A DNA stretch of 64,000 nucleotides from Apostichopus japonicus (GCF_037975245.1 NC_092578.1:9466359-9530358), one strand, 5' to 3'. Shown: positions 23,251 through 35,812, counted from the stretch's first letter. The notes: generated by a model from the sequence alone, not told the origin. Translations and numbers: made by a program.

Positions 23251-23590
23251 GCCCATCTATGTGAGCCGAGAAAAATTGCATATGCCGACGATATTTCACG
23301 TCGTCATTGCGGGGTATTGGGATAAGTTTTCAATTAGCAATAATCGCGTCTCGGATACTTTTTAAGAAAAAGTCACCCAGGAAAGAACCTGGGCACGAAA
23401 ACCAAACTACCAAACGACTGATCCGCTCTCAGCCCCAGTCCCCTTGCATCGGGACTGTGACTGTGTGATCATCGTCAGGTGTGTATCACCATTCCCGAAG
23501 GGAACAGATACTACACATGATCTTAGCCAAAAGGCCGAGAAGCGTCTCGGATAAACCTCATTGACTACGATATCGCCTCTGCGCAAAGAT
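23251..23590 (-). pseudogene. U4 copy 3, interrupted by full-length U2-headed insertion
   Basis: U4 nt 1-49 (23590-23542) and the remainder (23356-23251) are separated by 185 bp plus an 11-bp duplication of ATCCGAGACGC. The break falls in the 5' stem-loop, next to the U6-pairing region, so a mature U4 cannot form from this copy. Confidence 0.93.
23357..23541 (-). mobile_element. U2-headed retroposon, most complete copy
   Basis: Read on the minus strand the insert with its target site starts CGCTTCTCGGCCTTTTGGC, then TAAGATCATGTGTAGTATCTGTTC. This matches U2 snRNA from nt 3 to about nt 43 with one change, including the branch-site-pairing GTAGTA. Then come a TTCCC/GGGAA hairpin, an unassigned ~40-nt segment, and about 105 nt nearly the same as the 3' part of the plus-strand SL-like block (CAGTCCC stem, GGTTTTCG, GCCCAGG hairpin, gactttttctt). 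An 11-bp ATCCGAGACGC duplication flanks it, as for LINE-mobilised RNAs. SINEs with U1/U2 heads (SINEU) are known; membership is inference. Confidence 0.85.
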
Positions 23591-24258
23591 ACTCATTAAG
23601 TCCTTAGAATTGTTTGAGTACTTCGTTGAGAGTTTGTTTTTCATAGCAGATACAGTTTATACCAGTTAGCCTTCTTTTCGATGCTAAGTAAAATAATTTA
23701 TTCTGAAAAACGAATAACTTACGTGTTTTTAGTACGCAATATGAAAAAAATAACGGATGGAGAATGACGAAAGTGGTATATACAGGATCAATGTCAATTA
23801 ACCCTCGTCAATGTCGCGATCCTATAAGCTCATGAATATTCATTGCAGGATCTCCAAGCACACTCTTAATCAACGGATGGCGTTATTATATCGGTCCTGT
23901 CTAGTTCCGCGAAACTTGACAAGCTCAAGTCTCCGAAATCACTGAAAATTACTTTGAATTACTTTGAAGTACCTGCACATTCCCTAATTAGTAAACAGTG
24001 TGACATATTCGAACTTATTTACGTCTTCTACTACTCATAACTAAATCTCTGTAGCAACGAATGTTGCCCACCGGAACCGTTAGGACACATATGACAGCGC
24101 CCTCTTCCCATACGCTTAAGATCCTCATTATCCATACCTCGATAGGAGATATCAGTATGAAATGTATACTGCTTTGTGAAGGATATATGCGTAGGAAAGG
24201 TGCCCTTTTTCATGGATATGCACTTTCTGTATAGATTATATCCTTGCAATTAAGCTGA

Positions 24259-24372
24259 ACTGTGATTATAAGGTAATGCACAGTCACAGTCCCGATGAAG
24301 GGGGCCCTCGGTTGAAAGCGGATCAGTCGTTCGGTAGTTTGGTTTTCGTGCCCAGGTTCTTTCCTGGGCGAC
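24259..24372 (+). ncRNA. SL-like RNA candidate, copy B (stem II changed)
   Basis: Same block as copy A with the same altered stem II. Stem I, the donor-like loop and the terminal hairpin are unchanged. Confidence 0.33.
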
Positions 24373-25140
24373 TTTTTCTTCAAAAGTATTGACAGTTCTA
24401 TTTCTCTTTATTCTAGTTGAAACCCCCATCTCAATATCTTGTTCCTAACTCAAGATATTTAGTTTGACTAAGTCTTCAACTACCCCAGGAAGTTGCATCA
24501 CAGTATAGCGAGTCTATGATGTCATCTGGGCAAATGCTCATCAATAGCTTTACTATAGGCTATTATAAACTACTGGCTGATTTATCCTTGAAACTTAATG
24601 CAGTCGGAGTGCTTGCTTATAGCTGTTCTCTGCCCCTCCCCCCCCCCTCTCTCTCTCTCTCTCTTCTCTGTGTACTTAAATTTTCATTTTTCTGTATTTA
24701 TAATTTAATTTAAAAAAATGTACCGCTTTGTAGAAATAATCTTTTCCAAATATAAATGATAATAAATGATTAAGAAATAATATAGCAACATAAAGATATT
24801 TTTAGCCGAAATACCCTAAGGTCATCATCCATTCTGCTGTTGTCAGATGCATGTACAAAATATCACAAACGTTGAAAAATATCATATCTTTTGGATACAA
24901 AATGCTATGACGGTATGGTCTTCTCGCTAAGATACTGAACATTTTCAGCAGTTTTTTGCTAAGCAGTCAACTTTAGCTACCAGAATATCCCTTTGAATGT
25001 TCATTTCTCATAGAACGCTTCAGAAATACCAGGCAGTAAGCTACAAGAAGCACTTCACCATTAACGTTTAAGTTCTAGTCGTGAGCTCCAGTATTCACTA
25101 ACCACCTTGTGAACTTCTTATTAGTTTGAGATTGATATAA

Positions 25141-25284
25141 GCCCATCTATGTGAGCCGAGAAAAATTGCATATGCCGACGATATTTCACGTCGTCATTGC
25201 GGGGTATTGGGATAAGTTTTCAATTAGCAATAATCGCGTCTCGGATAAACCTCATTGACTACGATATCGCCTCTGCGCAAAGAT
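25141..25284 (-). ncRNA. U4 snRNA copy 4, intact
   Basis: Whole 144-nt gene, same as copy 2 through the Sm site and terminal hairpin, followed upstream (higher coordinates) by the array's tactcattaagtcc promoter-side sequence. Candidate functional copy. Confidence 0.95.
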
Positions 25285-25952
25285 ACTCATTAAGTCCTTA
25301 GAATTGTTTGAGTACTTCGTTGAGAGTTTGTTTTTCATAGCAGATACAGTTTTTACCAGTTAGCCTTCTTTTCGATGCTAAGTAAAATCATTTATTCTGA
25401 AAAACGAATAACTTACGTGTTTTTAGTACGCAATATGAAAAAAATAACGGATGGAGAATGACGAAAGTGGTATATACAGGATCAATGTCAATTAACCCTC
25501 GTCAATGTCGCGATCCTATAAGCTCATGAATATTCATTGCAGGATCTCCAAGCACACTCTTAATCAACGGATGGCGTTATTATATCGGTCCTGTCTAGTT
25601 CCGCGAAACTTGACAAGCTCAAGTCTCCGAAATCACTGAAAATTACTTTGAATTACTTTGAAGTACCTGCACATTCCCTAATTAGTAAACAGTGTGACAT
25701 ATTCGAACTTATTTACGTCTTCTACTACTCATAACTAAATCTCTTTAGCAACGAATGTTGCCCACCGGAACCGTTAGGACACATATGACAGCGCCCTCTT
25801 CCCATACGCTTAAGATCCTCATTATCCATACCTCGATAGGAGATATCAGTATGAAATGTATACTGCTTTGTGAAGGATATATGCGTAGGAAAGGTGCCCT
25901 TTTTCATGGATATGCACTTTCTGTATAGATTATATCCTTGCAATTAAGCTGA

Positions 25953-26066
25953 ACTGTGATTATAAGGTAATGCACAGTCACAGTCCCGATGAAGGGGGCC
26001 CTCGGTTGAAAGCGGATCAGTCGTTCGGTAGTTTGGTTTTCGTGCCCAGGTTCTTTCCTGGGCGAC
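25953..26066 (+). ncRNA. SL-like RNA candidate, copy C (stem II changed)
   Basis: Third copy with the gatgaagggggccctc variant. Copies A to C form one sub-type, found only left of 27 kb. Confidence 0.33.
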
Positions 26067-26829
26067 TTTTTCTTCAAAAGTATTGACAGTTCTATTTCTC
26101 TTTATTCTAGTTGAAACCCCCATCTCAATATCTTGTTCCTAACTCAAGATATTTAGTTTGACTAAGTCTTCAACTACCCCAGGAAGTTGCATCACAGTAT
26201 AGCGAGTCTATGATGTCATCTGGGCAAATGCTCATCAATAGCTTTACTATAGGCTATTATAAACTACTGGCTGATTTATCCTTGAAACTTAATGCAGTCG
26301 GAGTGCTTGCTTATAGCTGTTCTCTGCCCCCCCCCCCCTCTCTCTCTCTCTCTTCTCTGTGTACTTAAATTTTCATTTTTCTGTATTTATAATTTAATTT
26401 TAAAAAATGTACCGTTTTGTAGAAATAATCTTTTCCAAATATAAATGATAATAAATGATTAAGAAATAATATAGCAACATAAAGACATTTTTAGCCGAAA
26501 TACCCTAAGGTCATCATCCATTCTGCTGTTGTCAGATGCATGTACAAAATATCACAAACGTTGAAAAATATCATATCTTTTGGATACAAAATGCTATGAC
26601 GGTATGGTCTTCTCGCTAAGATACTGAACATTTTCAGCAGTTTTTTGCTAAGCAGTCAACTTTAGCTACCAGAATATCCCTTTGAATGTTCATTTCTCAT
26701 AGAACGCTTCAGAAATACCAGGCAGTAAGCTACAAGAAGCACTTCACCATTAACGTTTAAGTTCTAGTCGTGAGCTCCAGTATTCACTAATCACCTTGTG
26801 AACTTCTTATTAGTTTGAGATTGATATAA

Positions 26830-26973
26830 GCCCATCTATGTGAGCCGAGAAAAATTGCATATGCCGACGATATTTCACGTCGTCATTGCGGGGTATTGGG
26901 ATAAGTTTTCAATTAGCAATAATCGCGTCTCGGATAAACCTCATTGACTACGATATCGCCTCTGCGCAAAGAT
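26830..26973 (-). ncRNA. U4 snRNA copy 5, intact
   Basis: Whole 144-nt gene with the canonical array sequence and the tactcattaagtcc upstream variant. Candidate functional copy. Confidence 0.95.
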
Positions 26974-27643
26974 ACTCATTAAGTCCTTAGAATTGTTTGA
27001 GTACTTCGTTGAGAGTTTGTTTTTCATAGCAGATACAGTTTTTACCAGTTAGCCTTATTTTCGATGCTAAGTAAAATAATTTATTCTGAAAAACGAATAA
27101 CTTACGTGTTTTTAGTACGCAATATGAAAAAAATAACGGATGGGAGAATGACGAAAGTGGTATATACAGGATCAATGTCAATTAACCCTCGTCAATGTCG
27201 CGATCCTATAAGCTCATGAATATTCATTGCAGGATCTCCAAGCACACTCTTAATCAACGGATGGCGTTATTATATCGGTCCTGTCTAGTTCCGCGAAACT
27301 TGACAAGCTCAAGTCTCCGAAATCACTGAGGATTACATTGAATTACTTTGAATTACCTGCACATTCCCTAATTAGTAAACAGTGTGACATATTCGAACTT
27401 ATTTACGTCTTTTACTACTCATAACTAAATCTCTTTAGCAACGAATGTTGCCCACCGGAACCGTTAGGACACATATGACAGCGCCCTCTTCCCATACGCT
27501 TAAGATCCTCATTATCCATACCTCGATAGGAGATATCAGTATGAAATTTATACTGCTTTGTGAAGGATATATGCGTAGGAAAGGTGCCCTTTTCTCATGG
27601 ATATGCATTTTCTGTATAGATTATATCCTTGCAATTAAGCTGA

Positions 27644-27757
27644 ACTGTGATTATAAGGTAATGCACAGTCACAGTCCCGATGCAAGGGGACTGGGGTTGA
27701 AAGCGGATCAGTCGTTCGGTAATTTGGTTTTCGTGCCCAGGTTCTTTCCTGGGCGAC
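27644..27757 (+). ncRNA. SL-like RNA candidate, copy D
   Basis: First copy with the well-paired stem II (CAGTCCC, loop gatgcaag, GGGACTG). A G to A change gives gtaatttggttttcg just before the terminal hairpin, in what would be the Sm region; no other copy has it. Confidence 0.35.
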
Positions 27758-28523
27758 TTTTTCTTCAAACGTATCGATAGTTCTATTTCTCTATATTCTA
27801 CTTGAAAACCCCATCTCAATATCTTGTTCCTAACTCAAGATATTTAGTTTGACTGACTAAGTCTTCAACTACCCCAGGAAGTTGCATCACAGTATAGCGA
27901 GTCTATGATGTCATCTGGGCAAATGCTCATCAATAGCTTTACTATAGGCTATTATAAACTACTGGCTGATTTATCCTTGAAACTTAATGCAGTCGGAGTG
28001 CTTGCTTATAGCTGTTCTCTGCCCCCCCCCCCCTTCTCTCTCTCTCCTCTCTGTGTACTTAAAATTTCATTTTTCTGTATTTATAATTTAATTTTAAAAA
28101 ATGTACCGTTTTGTAGAAATAATCTTTTCCAAATATAAATGATAATAAATGATTAAGAAATAATATAGCAACATAAAGATATTTTTAGCCGAAATACCCT
28201 AAGGTCATCATCCATTCTGCTGTTGTCAGATGCATGTACAAAATATCACAAACGTTGAAAAATATCATATCTTGTGGATACAAAATGCTATGACGGTATG
28301 GTCTTCTCGCTAAGATACTGAACATTTTCAGCAGTTTTTTGCTAAGCAGTCAACTTTAGCTACCAGAATATCCCTTTGAATGTTCATTTCTCATAGAACG
28401 CTTCAGAAATACCAGGCAGTAAGCTACAAGAAGCACTTCACCATTAACGAATAGGTTCTAGTCGTGAGCTCCAGTATGCATTAATCACCTTGGGAACTTC
28501 TTATTAGTTTGAGATTGATATAA

Positions 28524-28844
28524 GCCCATCTATGTGAGCCGAGAAAAATTGCATATGCCGACGATATTTCACGTCGTCATTGCGGGGTATTGGGATAAGT
28601 TTTCAATTAGCAATAATCGCGTCTCGGATACTTTTTAAGAAAAAGTCACCCAGGAAAGAACCTGGGCACGAAAGCCAAACTACCAAACGACTGATCCGCT
28701 CTCAGCCCCAGTCCCCTTGCATCGGGACTGTGACTGTGTGATTATCGTCAGGTGTGTATCACCATTCCCGAAGGGAACAGATACTACACATGATCGCGTC
28801 TCGGATAAACCTCATTGACTACGATATCGCCTCTGCGCAAAGAT
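28524..28844 (-). pseudogene. U4 copy 6, interrupted
   Basis: Same insertion point and 11-bp duplication as copy 3, but 321 bp in total because the insert lacks 19 nt of its U2 head. The upstream side reads tacccatttagtcc instead of tactcattaagtcc, a variant linked to the short insertion. Confidence 0.93.
28630..28795 (-). mobile_element. U2-headed insert, 19-nt-deleted form
   Basis: 166 bp, the same as 23357-23541 except that TTCTCGGCCTTTTGGCTAA is missing, so the U2 part now starts at GATCATGTGTAG. The SL-like tail is intact. Confidence 0.88.
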
Positions 28845-29504
28845 ACCCATTTAGTCCTTAGAATTGTTTGAGTACTTCGTTGAGAGTTCGTTTTTCATAG
28901 CAGATACAGTTTTTACCAGTTAGCCTTCTTTTCGATGCTAAGTAAAATCATTTATTCTGAAAAACGAATAACTTACGTGTTTTTAGTACACAATATGAAA
29001 ACAATAACGGATGGGAGAATGACGAAAGTGGTATATACAGGATCAATGTCAATTAACCCTCGTCAATATCGCGATCCTAAAAGCTCATGAATATTCATTG
29101 CAGGATCTCCAAGCACACTCTTAATCAACGGATGGCGTTATTATATCGGTCCTGTCTAGTTCCGCGAAACTTGACAAGCTCAAGTCTCCGAAATCACTGA
29201 GAATTACTTTGAATTACCTGCACATTCCCTAATTAGTAAACAGTGTGACATATTCGAACTTATTTACGTCTTTTACTACTCATAACTAAATCTCTTTAGC
29301 AACGAATGTTGCCCACCGGAACCGTTAGGACACATATGACAGCGCCCTCTTCCCATACGCTTAAGATCCTCATTATCCATACCTCGCTAGGAGATATCAG
29401 TATGAAATGTATACTGCTTTGTGAAGGATATATGCGTAGGAAAGGTGCCCTTTTTTCATGGATATGCACTTTCTGTATAGATTATATCCTTGCAATTAAG
29501 CTGA

Positions 29505-29618
29505 ACTGTGATTATAAGGTAATGCACAGTCACAGTCCCGATGCAAGGGGACTGGGGTTGAGAGCGGATCAGTCGTTCGGTAGTTTGGTTTTCGTGCCCA
29601 GGTTCTTTCCTGGGCGAC
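29505..29618 (+). ncRNA. SL-like RNA candidate, copy E
   Basis: Typical copy: all three stems pair, and ttgagagcgg replaces the ttgaaagcgg of copies A to D, which brings it closer to the U4-insert tail (ctgagagcgg). Confidence 0.37.
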
Positions 29619-30391
29619 TTTTTCTTCAAACGTATTGACAGTTCTATTTCTCTATATTCTACTTGAAAACCCCATCTCAATATCTTGTTCCTAACTCAAG
29701 ATATTTAGTTTGACTGACTAAGTCTTCAACTACCCCAGGAAGTTGCATCACAGTATAGCGAGTCTATGATGTCATCTGGGCAAATGCTCATCAATAGCTT
29801 TACTATAGGCTATTATAAGCTACTGGCTGATTTATCCTTGAAACTTAATGCAGTCGGAGTGCTTGCTTATAGCTGTTCTCTGCCCCCCCCCCCCCCTCTC
29901 TCTCTCTCTCTCTCTTCTCTTTGTACTTAAAATTTCATTTTTCTGTATTTATAATTTAATTTTAAAAAATGTACCGTTTTGTAGAAATAATCTTTTCCAA
30001 ATATAAATGATAATAAATGATTAAGAAATAATATAGCAACATAAAGATATTTTTAGCCGAAATACCCTAAGGTCATCATCCATTCTGCTGTTGTCAGATG
30101 CATGTACAAAATATCACAAACGTTGAAAAATATCATATCTTTTGGATACAAAATGCTATGACGGTATGGTCTTCTCGCTAAGATACTGAACATTTTCAGC
30201 AGTTTTTTGCTAAGCAGTCAACTTTAGCTACCAGAATATCCCTTTGAATGTTCATTTCTCATAGAACGCTTCAGAAATACCAGGCAGTAAGCTACAAGAA
30301 GCACTTCACCATTAACGTTTAAATTCTAGTCGTGAGCTCCGGTATTCACTAATCACCTTGTGAACTTCTTATTAGTTTGAGATTGATATAA

Positions 30392-30535
30392 GCCCATCTA
30401 TGTGAGCCGAGAAAAATTGCATATGCCGACGATATTTCACGTCGTCATTGCGGGGTATTGGGATAAGTTTTCAATTAGCAATAATCGCGTCTCGGATAAA
30501 CCTCATTGACTACGATATCGCCTCTGCGCAAAGAT
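30392..30535 (-). ncRNA. U4 snRNA copy 7, intact
   Basis: Whole 144-nt gene between interrupted copies 6 and 8, with the tactcattaagtcc upstream variant. It is the last whole copy before the run of six interrupted units. Candidate functional copy. Confidence 0.95.
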
Positions 30536-31205
30536 ACTCATTAAGTCCTTAGAATTGTTTGAGTACTTCGTTGAGAGTTCGTTTTTCATAGCAGATACAG
30601 TTTTTACCAGTTAGCCTTCTTTTCGATGCTACGTAGAATCATTTATTCTGAAAAACGAATAACTTACGTGTTTTTAGTACGCAATATGAAAAAAATAACG
30701 GATGGGAGAATGACGAAAGTGGTATATACAGGATCAATGTCAATTAACCCTCGTCAATGTCGCGATCCTATAAGCTCATGAATATTCATTGCAGGATTTC
30801 CAAGCACACTCTTAATCAACGGATGGCGTTATTATATCGGTCCTGTCTAGTTCCGCGAAACTTGACAAGCTCAAGTCTCCGAAATCACTGAGGATTACTT
30901 TGAATTACTTTGAAGTACCTGCACATTCCCTAATTAGTCAACAGTGTGACATATTCGAACTTATTTACGTCTTTTACTACTCATAACTAAATCTCTTTAG
31001 CAACGAATGTTGCCCACCGGAACCGTTAGGACACATATGACAGCGCCCTCTTCCCATACGCTTAAGATCCTCATTATCCATACCTCGATAGGAGATATCA
31101 GTATGAAATGTATACTGCTTTGTGAAGGATATATGCGTAGGAAAGGTGCCCTTTTTTCATGGATATGCACTTTCTGTATAGATAATATCCTTGCAATTAA
31201 GCTGA

Positions 31206-31319
31206 ACTGTGATTATAAGGTAATGCACAGTCACAGTCCCGATGCAAGGGGACTTGGGTTGAGAGCGGATCAGTCGTTCGGTAGTTTGGTTTTCGTGCCC
31301 AGGTTCTTTCCTGGGCGAC
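31206..31319 (+). ncRNA. SL-like RNA candidate, copy F
   Basis: Typical copy except ggggacttggg, which loses one outer pair of stem II. Copy J shares this change. Confidence 0.36.
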
Positions 31320-32087
31320 TTTTTCTTCAAACGTATTGACAGTTCTATTTCTCTATATTCTACTTGAAAACCCCATCTCAATATCTTGTTCCTAACTCAA
31401 GATATTTAGTTTGACTGACTAAGTCTTCAACTACCCCAGGAAGTTGCATCACAGTATAGCGAGTCTATGATGTCATCTGGGCAAATGCTCATCAATAGCT
31501 TTACTATAGGCTATTATAAACTACTGGCTGATTTATCCTTGAAACTTAATGCAGTCGGAGTGCTTGCTTATAGCTGTTCTCTGCCCCCCCCCCCCCCTTC
31601 TCTCTCTCTCCTCTCTGTGTACTTAAAATTTCATTTTTCTGTATTTATAATTTAATTTTAAAAAATGTACCGTTTTGTAGAAATAATCTTTTCCAAATAT
31701 AAATGATAATAAATGATTAAGAAATAATATAGCAACATAAAGATATTTTTAGCCGAAATACCCTAAGGTCATCATCCATTCTGCTGTTGTCAGATGCATG
31801 TACAAAATATCACAAACGTTGAAATATATCATATCTTTTAGATACAAAATGCTATGACGGTATGGTCTTCTCGCTAAGATACTGAACATTTTCAGCAGTT
31901 TTTTGCTAAGCAGTCAACTTTAGCTACCAGAATATCCCTTTGAATGTTCATTTCTCATAGAACGCTTCAGAAATACCAGGCAGTAAGCTACAAGAAGCAC
32001 TTCACCATTAACGAATAAGTTCTAGTCGTGAGCTCCAGTATGCATTAATCACCTTGGGAACTTCTTATTAGTTTGAGATTGATATAA

Positions 32088-32408
32088 GCCCATCTATGTG
32101 AGCCGAGAAAAATTGCATATGCCGACGATATTTCACGTCGTCATTGCGGGGTATTGGGATAAGTTTTCAATTAGCAATAATCGCGTCTCGGATACTTTTT
32201 AAGAAAAAGTCACCCAGGAAAGAACCTGGGCACGAAAGCCAAACTACCAAACGACTGATCCGCTCTCAGCCCCAGTCCCCTTGCATCGGGACTGTGACTG
32301 TGTGATTATCGTCAGGTGTGTATCACCATTCCCGAAGGGAACAGATACTACACATGATCGCGTCTCGGATAAACCTCATTGACTACGATATCGCCTCTGC
32401 GCAAAGAT
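32088..32408 (-). pseudogene. U4 copy 8, interrupted
   Basis: First of six consecutive interrupted copies. Short-form insertion at nt 49 with the tacccatttagtcc upstream variant. Confidence 0.93.
32194..32359 (-). mobile_element. U2-headed insert, 19-nt-deleted form
   Basis: Same 166-bp form as in U4 copy 6, carrying tgattatcgtcagg (plus strand) where copies 9, 11, 12 and 13 have tgatcatcgtcagg. Confidence 0.88.
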
Positions 32409-33068
32409 ACCCATTTAGTCCTTAGAATTGTTTGAGTACTTCGTTGAGAGTTCGTTTTTCATAGCAGATACAGTTTTTACCAGTTAGCCTTCTTTTCGAT
32501 GCTAAGTAAAATCATTTATTCTGAAAAACGAATAACTTACGTGTTTTTAGTACACAATATGAAAACAATAACGGATGGGAGAATGACGAAAGTGGTATAT
32601 ACAGGATCAATGTCAATTAACCCTCGTCAATATCGCGATCCTAAAAGCTCATGAATATTCATTGCAGGATCTCCAAGCACACTCTTAATCAACGGATGGC
32701 GTTATTATATCGGTCCTGTCTAGTTCCGCGAAACTTGACAAGCTCAAGTCTCCGAAATCACTGAGAATTACTTTGAATTACCTGCACATTCCCTAATTAG
32801 TAAACAGTGTGACATATTCGAACTTATTTACGTCTTTTACTACTCATAACTAAATCTCTTTAGCAACGAATGTTGCCCACCGGAACCGTTAGGACACATA
32901 TGACAGCGCCCTCTTCCCATACGCTTAAGATCCTCATTATCCATACCTCGCTAGGAGATATCAGTATGAAATGTATACTGCTTTGTGAAGGATATATGCG
33001 TAGGAAAGGTGCCCTTTTTTCATGGATATGCACTTTCTGTATAGATTATATCCTTGCAATTAAGCTGA

Positions 33069-33182
33069 ACTGTGATTATAAGGTAATGCACAGTCACAGT
33101 CCCGATGCAAGGGGACTGGGGTTGAGAGCGGATCAGTCGTTCGGTAGTTTGGTTTTCGTGCCCAGGTTCTTTCCTGGGCGAC
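33069..33182 (+). ncRNA. SL-like RNA candidate, copy G
   Basis: Typical copy with all three stems paired. Confidence 0.37.
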
Positions 33183-33948
33183 TTTTTCTTCAAACGTATT
33201 GACAGTTCTATTTCTCTATATTCTACTTGAAAACCCCATCTCAATATCTTGTTCCTAACTCAAGATATTTAGTTTGACTGACTAAGTCTTCAACTACCCC
33301 AGGAAGTTGCATCACAGTATAGCGAGTCTATGATGTCATCTGGGCAAATGCTCATCAATAGCTTTACTATAGGCTATTATAAACTACTGGCTGATTTATC
33401 CTTGAAACTTAATGCAGTCGGAGTGCTTGCTTATAGCTGTTCTCTGCCCCCCCCCCCCTTCTCTCTCTCTCCTCTCTGTGTACTTAAAATTTCATTTTTC
33501 TGTATTTATAATTTAATTTTAAAAAATGTACCGTTTTGTAGAAATAATCTTTTCCAAATATAAATGATAATAAATGATTAAGAAATAATATAGCAACATA
33601 AAGATATTTTTAGCCGAAATACCCTAAGGTCATCATCCATTCTGCTGTTGTCAGATGCATGTACAAAATATCACAAACGTTGAAAAATATCATATCTTTT
33701 GGATACAAAATGCTATGACGGTATGGTCTTCTCGCTAAGATACTGAACATTTTCAGCAGTTTTTTGCTAAGCAGTCAACTTTAGCTACCAGAATATCCCT
33801 TTGAATGTTCATTTCTCATAGAACGCTTCAGAAATACCAGGCAGTAAGCTACAAGAAGCACTTCACCATTAACGAATAAGTTCTAGTCGTGAGCTCCAGT
33901 ATGCATTAATCACCTTGGGAACTTCTTATTAGTTTGAGATTGATATAA

Positions 33949-34269
33949 GCCCATCTATGTGAGCCGAGAAAAATTGCATATGCCGACGATATTTCACGTC
34001 GTCATTGCGGGGTATTGGGATAAGTTTTCAATTAGCAATAATCGCGTCTCGGATACTTTTTAAGAAAAAGTCACCCAGGAAAGAACCTGGGCACGAAAGC
34101 CAAACTACCAAACGACTGATCCGCTCTCAGCCCCAGTCCCCTTGCATCGGGACTGTGACTGTGTGATCATCGTCAGGTGTGTATCACCATTCCCGAAGGG
34201 AACAGATACTACACATGATCGCGTCTCGGATAAACCTCATTGACTACGATATCGCCTCTGCGCAAAGAT
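33949..34269 (-). pseudogene. U4 copy 9, interrupted
   Basis: Short-form insertion at nt 49. Belongs to the homogenised 1.86-kb sub-array. Confidence 0.93.
34055..34220 (-). mobile_element. U2-headed insert, 19-nt-deleted form
   Basis: 166-bp form with the tgatcatcgtc variant, alternating with copies 8 and 10 (tgattatcgtc). The alternation suggests amplification in two-unit blocks. Confidence 0.88.
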
Positions 34270-34929
34270 ACCCATTTAGTCCTTAGAATTGTTTGAGTAC
34301 TTCGTTGAGAGTTCGTTTTTCATAGCAGATACAGTTTTTACCAGTTAGCCTTCTTTTCGATGCTAAGTAAAATCATTTATTCTGAAAAACGAATAACTTA
34401 CGTGTTTTTAGTACACAATATGAAAACAATAACGGATGGGAGAATGACGAAAGTGGTATATACAGGATCAATGTCAATTAACCCTCGTCAATATCGCGAT
34501 CCTAAAAGCTCATGAATATTCATTGCAGGATCTCCAAGCACACTCTTAATCAACGGATGGCGTTATTATATCGGTCCTGTCTAGTTCCGCGAAACTTGAC
34601 AAGCTCAAGTCTCCGAAATCACTGAGAATTACTTTGAATTACCTGCACATTCCCTAATTAGTAAACAGTGTGACATATTCGAACTTATTTACGTCTTTTA
34701 CTACTCATAACTAAATCTCTTTAGCAACGAATGTTGCCCACCGGAACCGTTAGGACACATATGACAGCGCCCTCTTCCCATACGCTTAAGATCCTCATTA
34801 TCCATACCTCGCTAGGAGATATCAGTATGAAATGTATACTGCTTTGTGAAGGATATATGCGTAGGAAAGGTGCCCTTTTTTCATGGATATGCACTTTCTG
34901 TATAGATTATATCCTTGCAATTAAGCTGA

Positions 34930-35043
34930 ACTGTGATTATAAGGTAATGCACAGTCACAGTCCCGATGCAAGGGGACTGGGGTTGAGAGCGGATCAGTCG
35001 TTCGGTAGTTTGGTTTTCGTGCCCAGGTTCTTTCCTGGGCGAC
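34930..35043 (+). ncRNA. SL-like RNA candidate, copy H
   Basis: Typical copy with all three stems paired. Confidence 0.37.
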
Positions 35044-35812
35044 TTTTTCTTCAAACGTATTGACAGTTCTATTTCTCTATATTCTACTTGAAAACCCCAT
35101 CTCAATATCTTGTTCCTAACTCAAGATATTTAGTTTGACTGACTAAGTCTTCAACTACCCCAGGAAGTTGCATCACAGTATAGCGAGTCTATGATGTCAT
35201 CTGGGCAAATGCTCATCAATAGCTTTACTATAGGCTATTATAAACTACTGGCTGATTTATCCTTGAAACTTAATGCAGTCGGAGTGCTTGCTTATAGCTG
35301 TTCTCTGCCCCCCCCCCCCCCCTTCTCTCTCTCTCCTCTCTGTGTACTTAAAATTTCATTTTTCTGTATTTATAATTTAATTTTAAAAAATGTACCGTTT
35401 TGTAGAAATAATCTTTTCCAAATATAAATGATAATAAATGATTAAGAAATAATATAGCAACATAAAGATATTTTTAGCCGAAATACCCTAAGGTCATCAT
35501 CCATTCTGCTGTTGTCAGATGCATGTACAAAATATCACAAACGTTGAAATATATCATATCTTTTAGATACAAAATGCTATGACGGTATGGTCTTCTCGCT
35601 AAGATACTGAACATTTTCAGCAGTTTTTTGCTAAGCAGTCAACTTTAGCTACCAGAATATCCCTTTGAATGTTCATTTCTCATAGAACGCTTCAGAAATA
35701 CCAGGCAGTAAGCTACAAGAAGCACTTCACCATTAACGAATAAGTTCTAGTCGTGAGCTCCAGTATGCATTAATCACCTTGGGAACTTCTTATTAGTTTG
35801 AGATTGATATAA

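Noticed and set aside
23357-23541. A functional U2 snRNA gene inside the array
   Set aside because: Only about the first 41 nt match U2; the conserved remainder of stem IIa, the Sm site and the 3' hairpins of U2 are absent.
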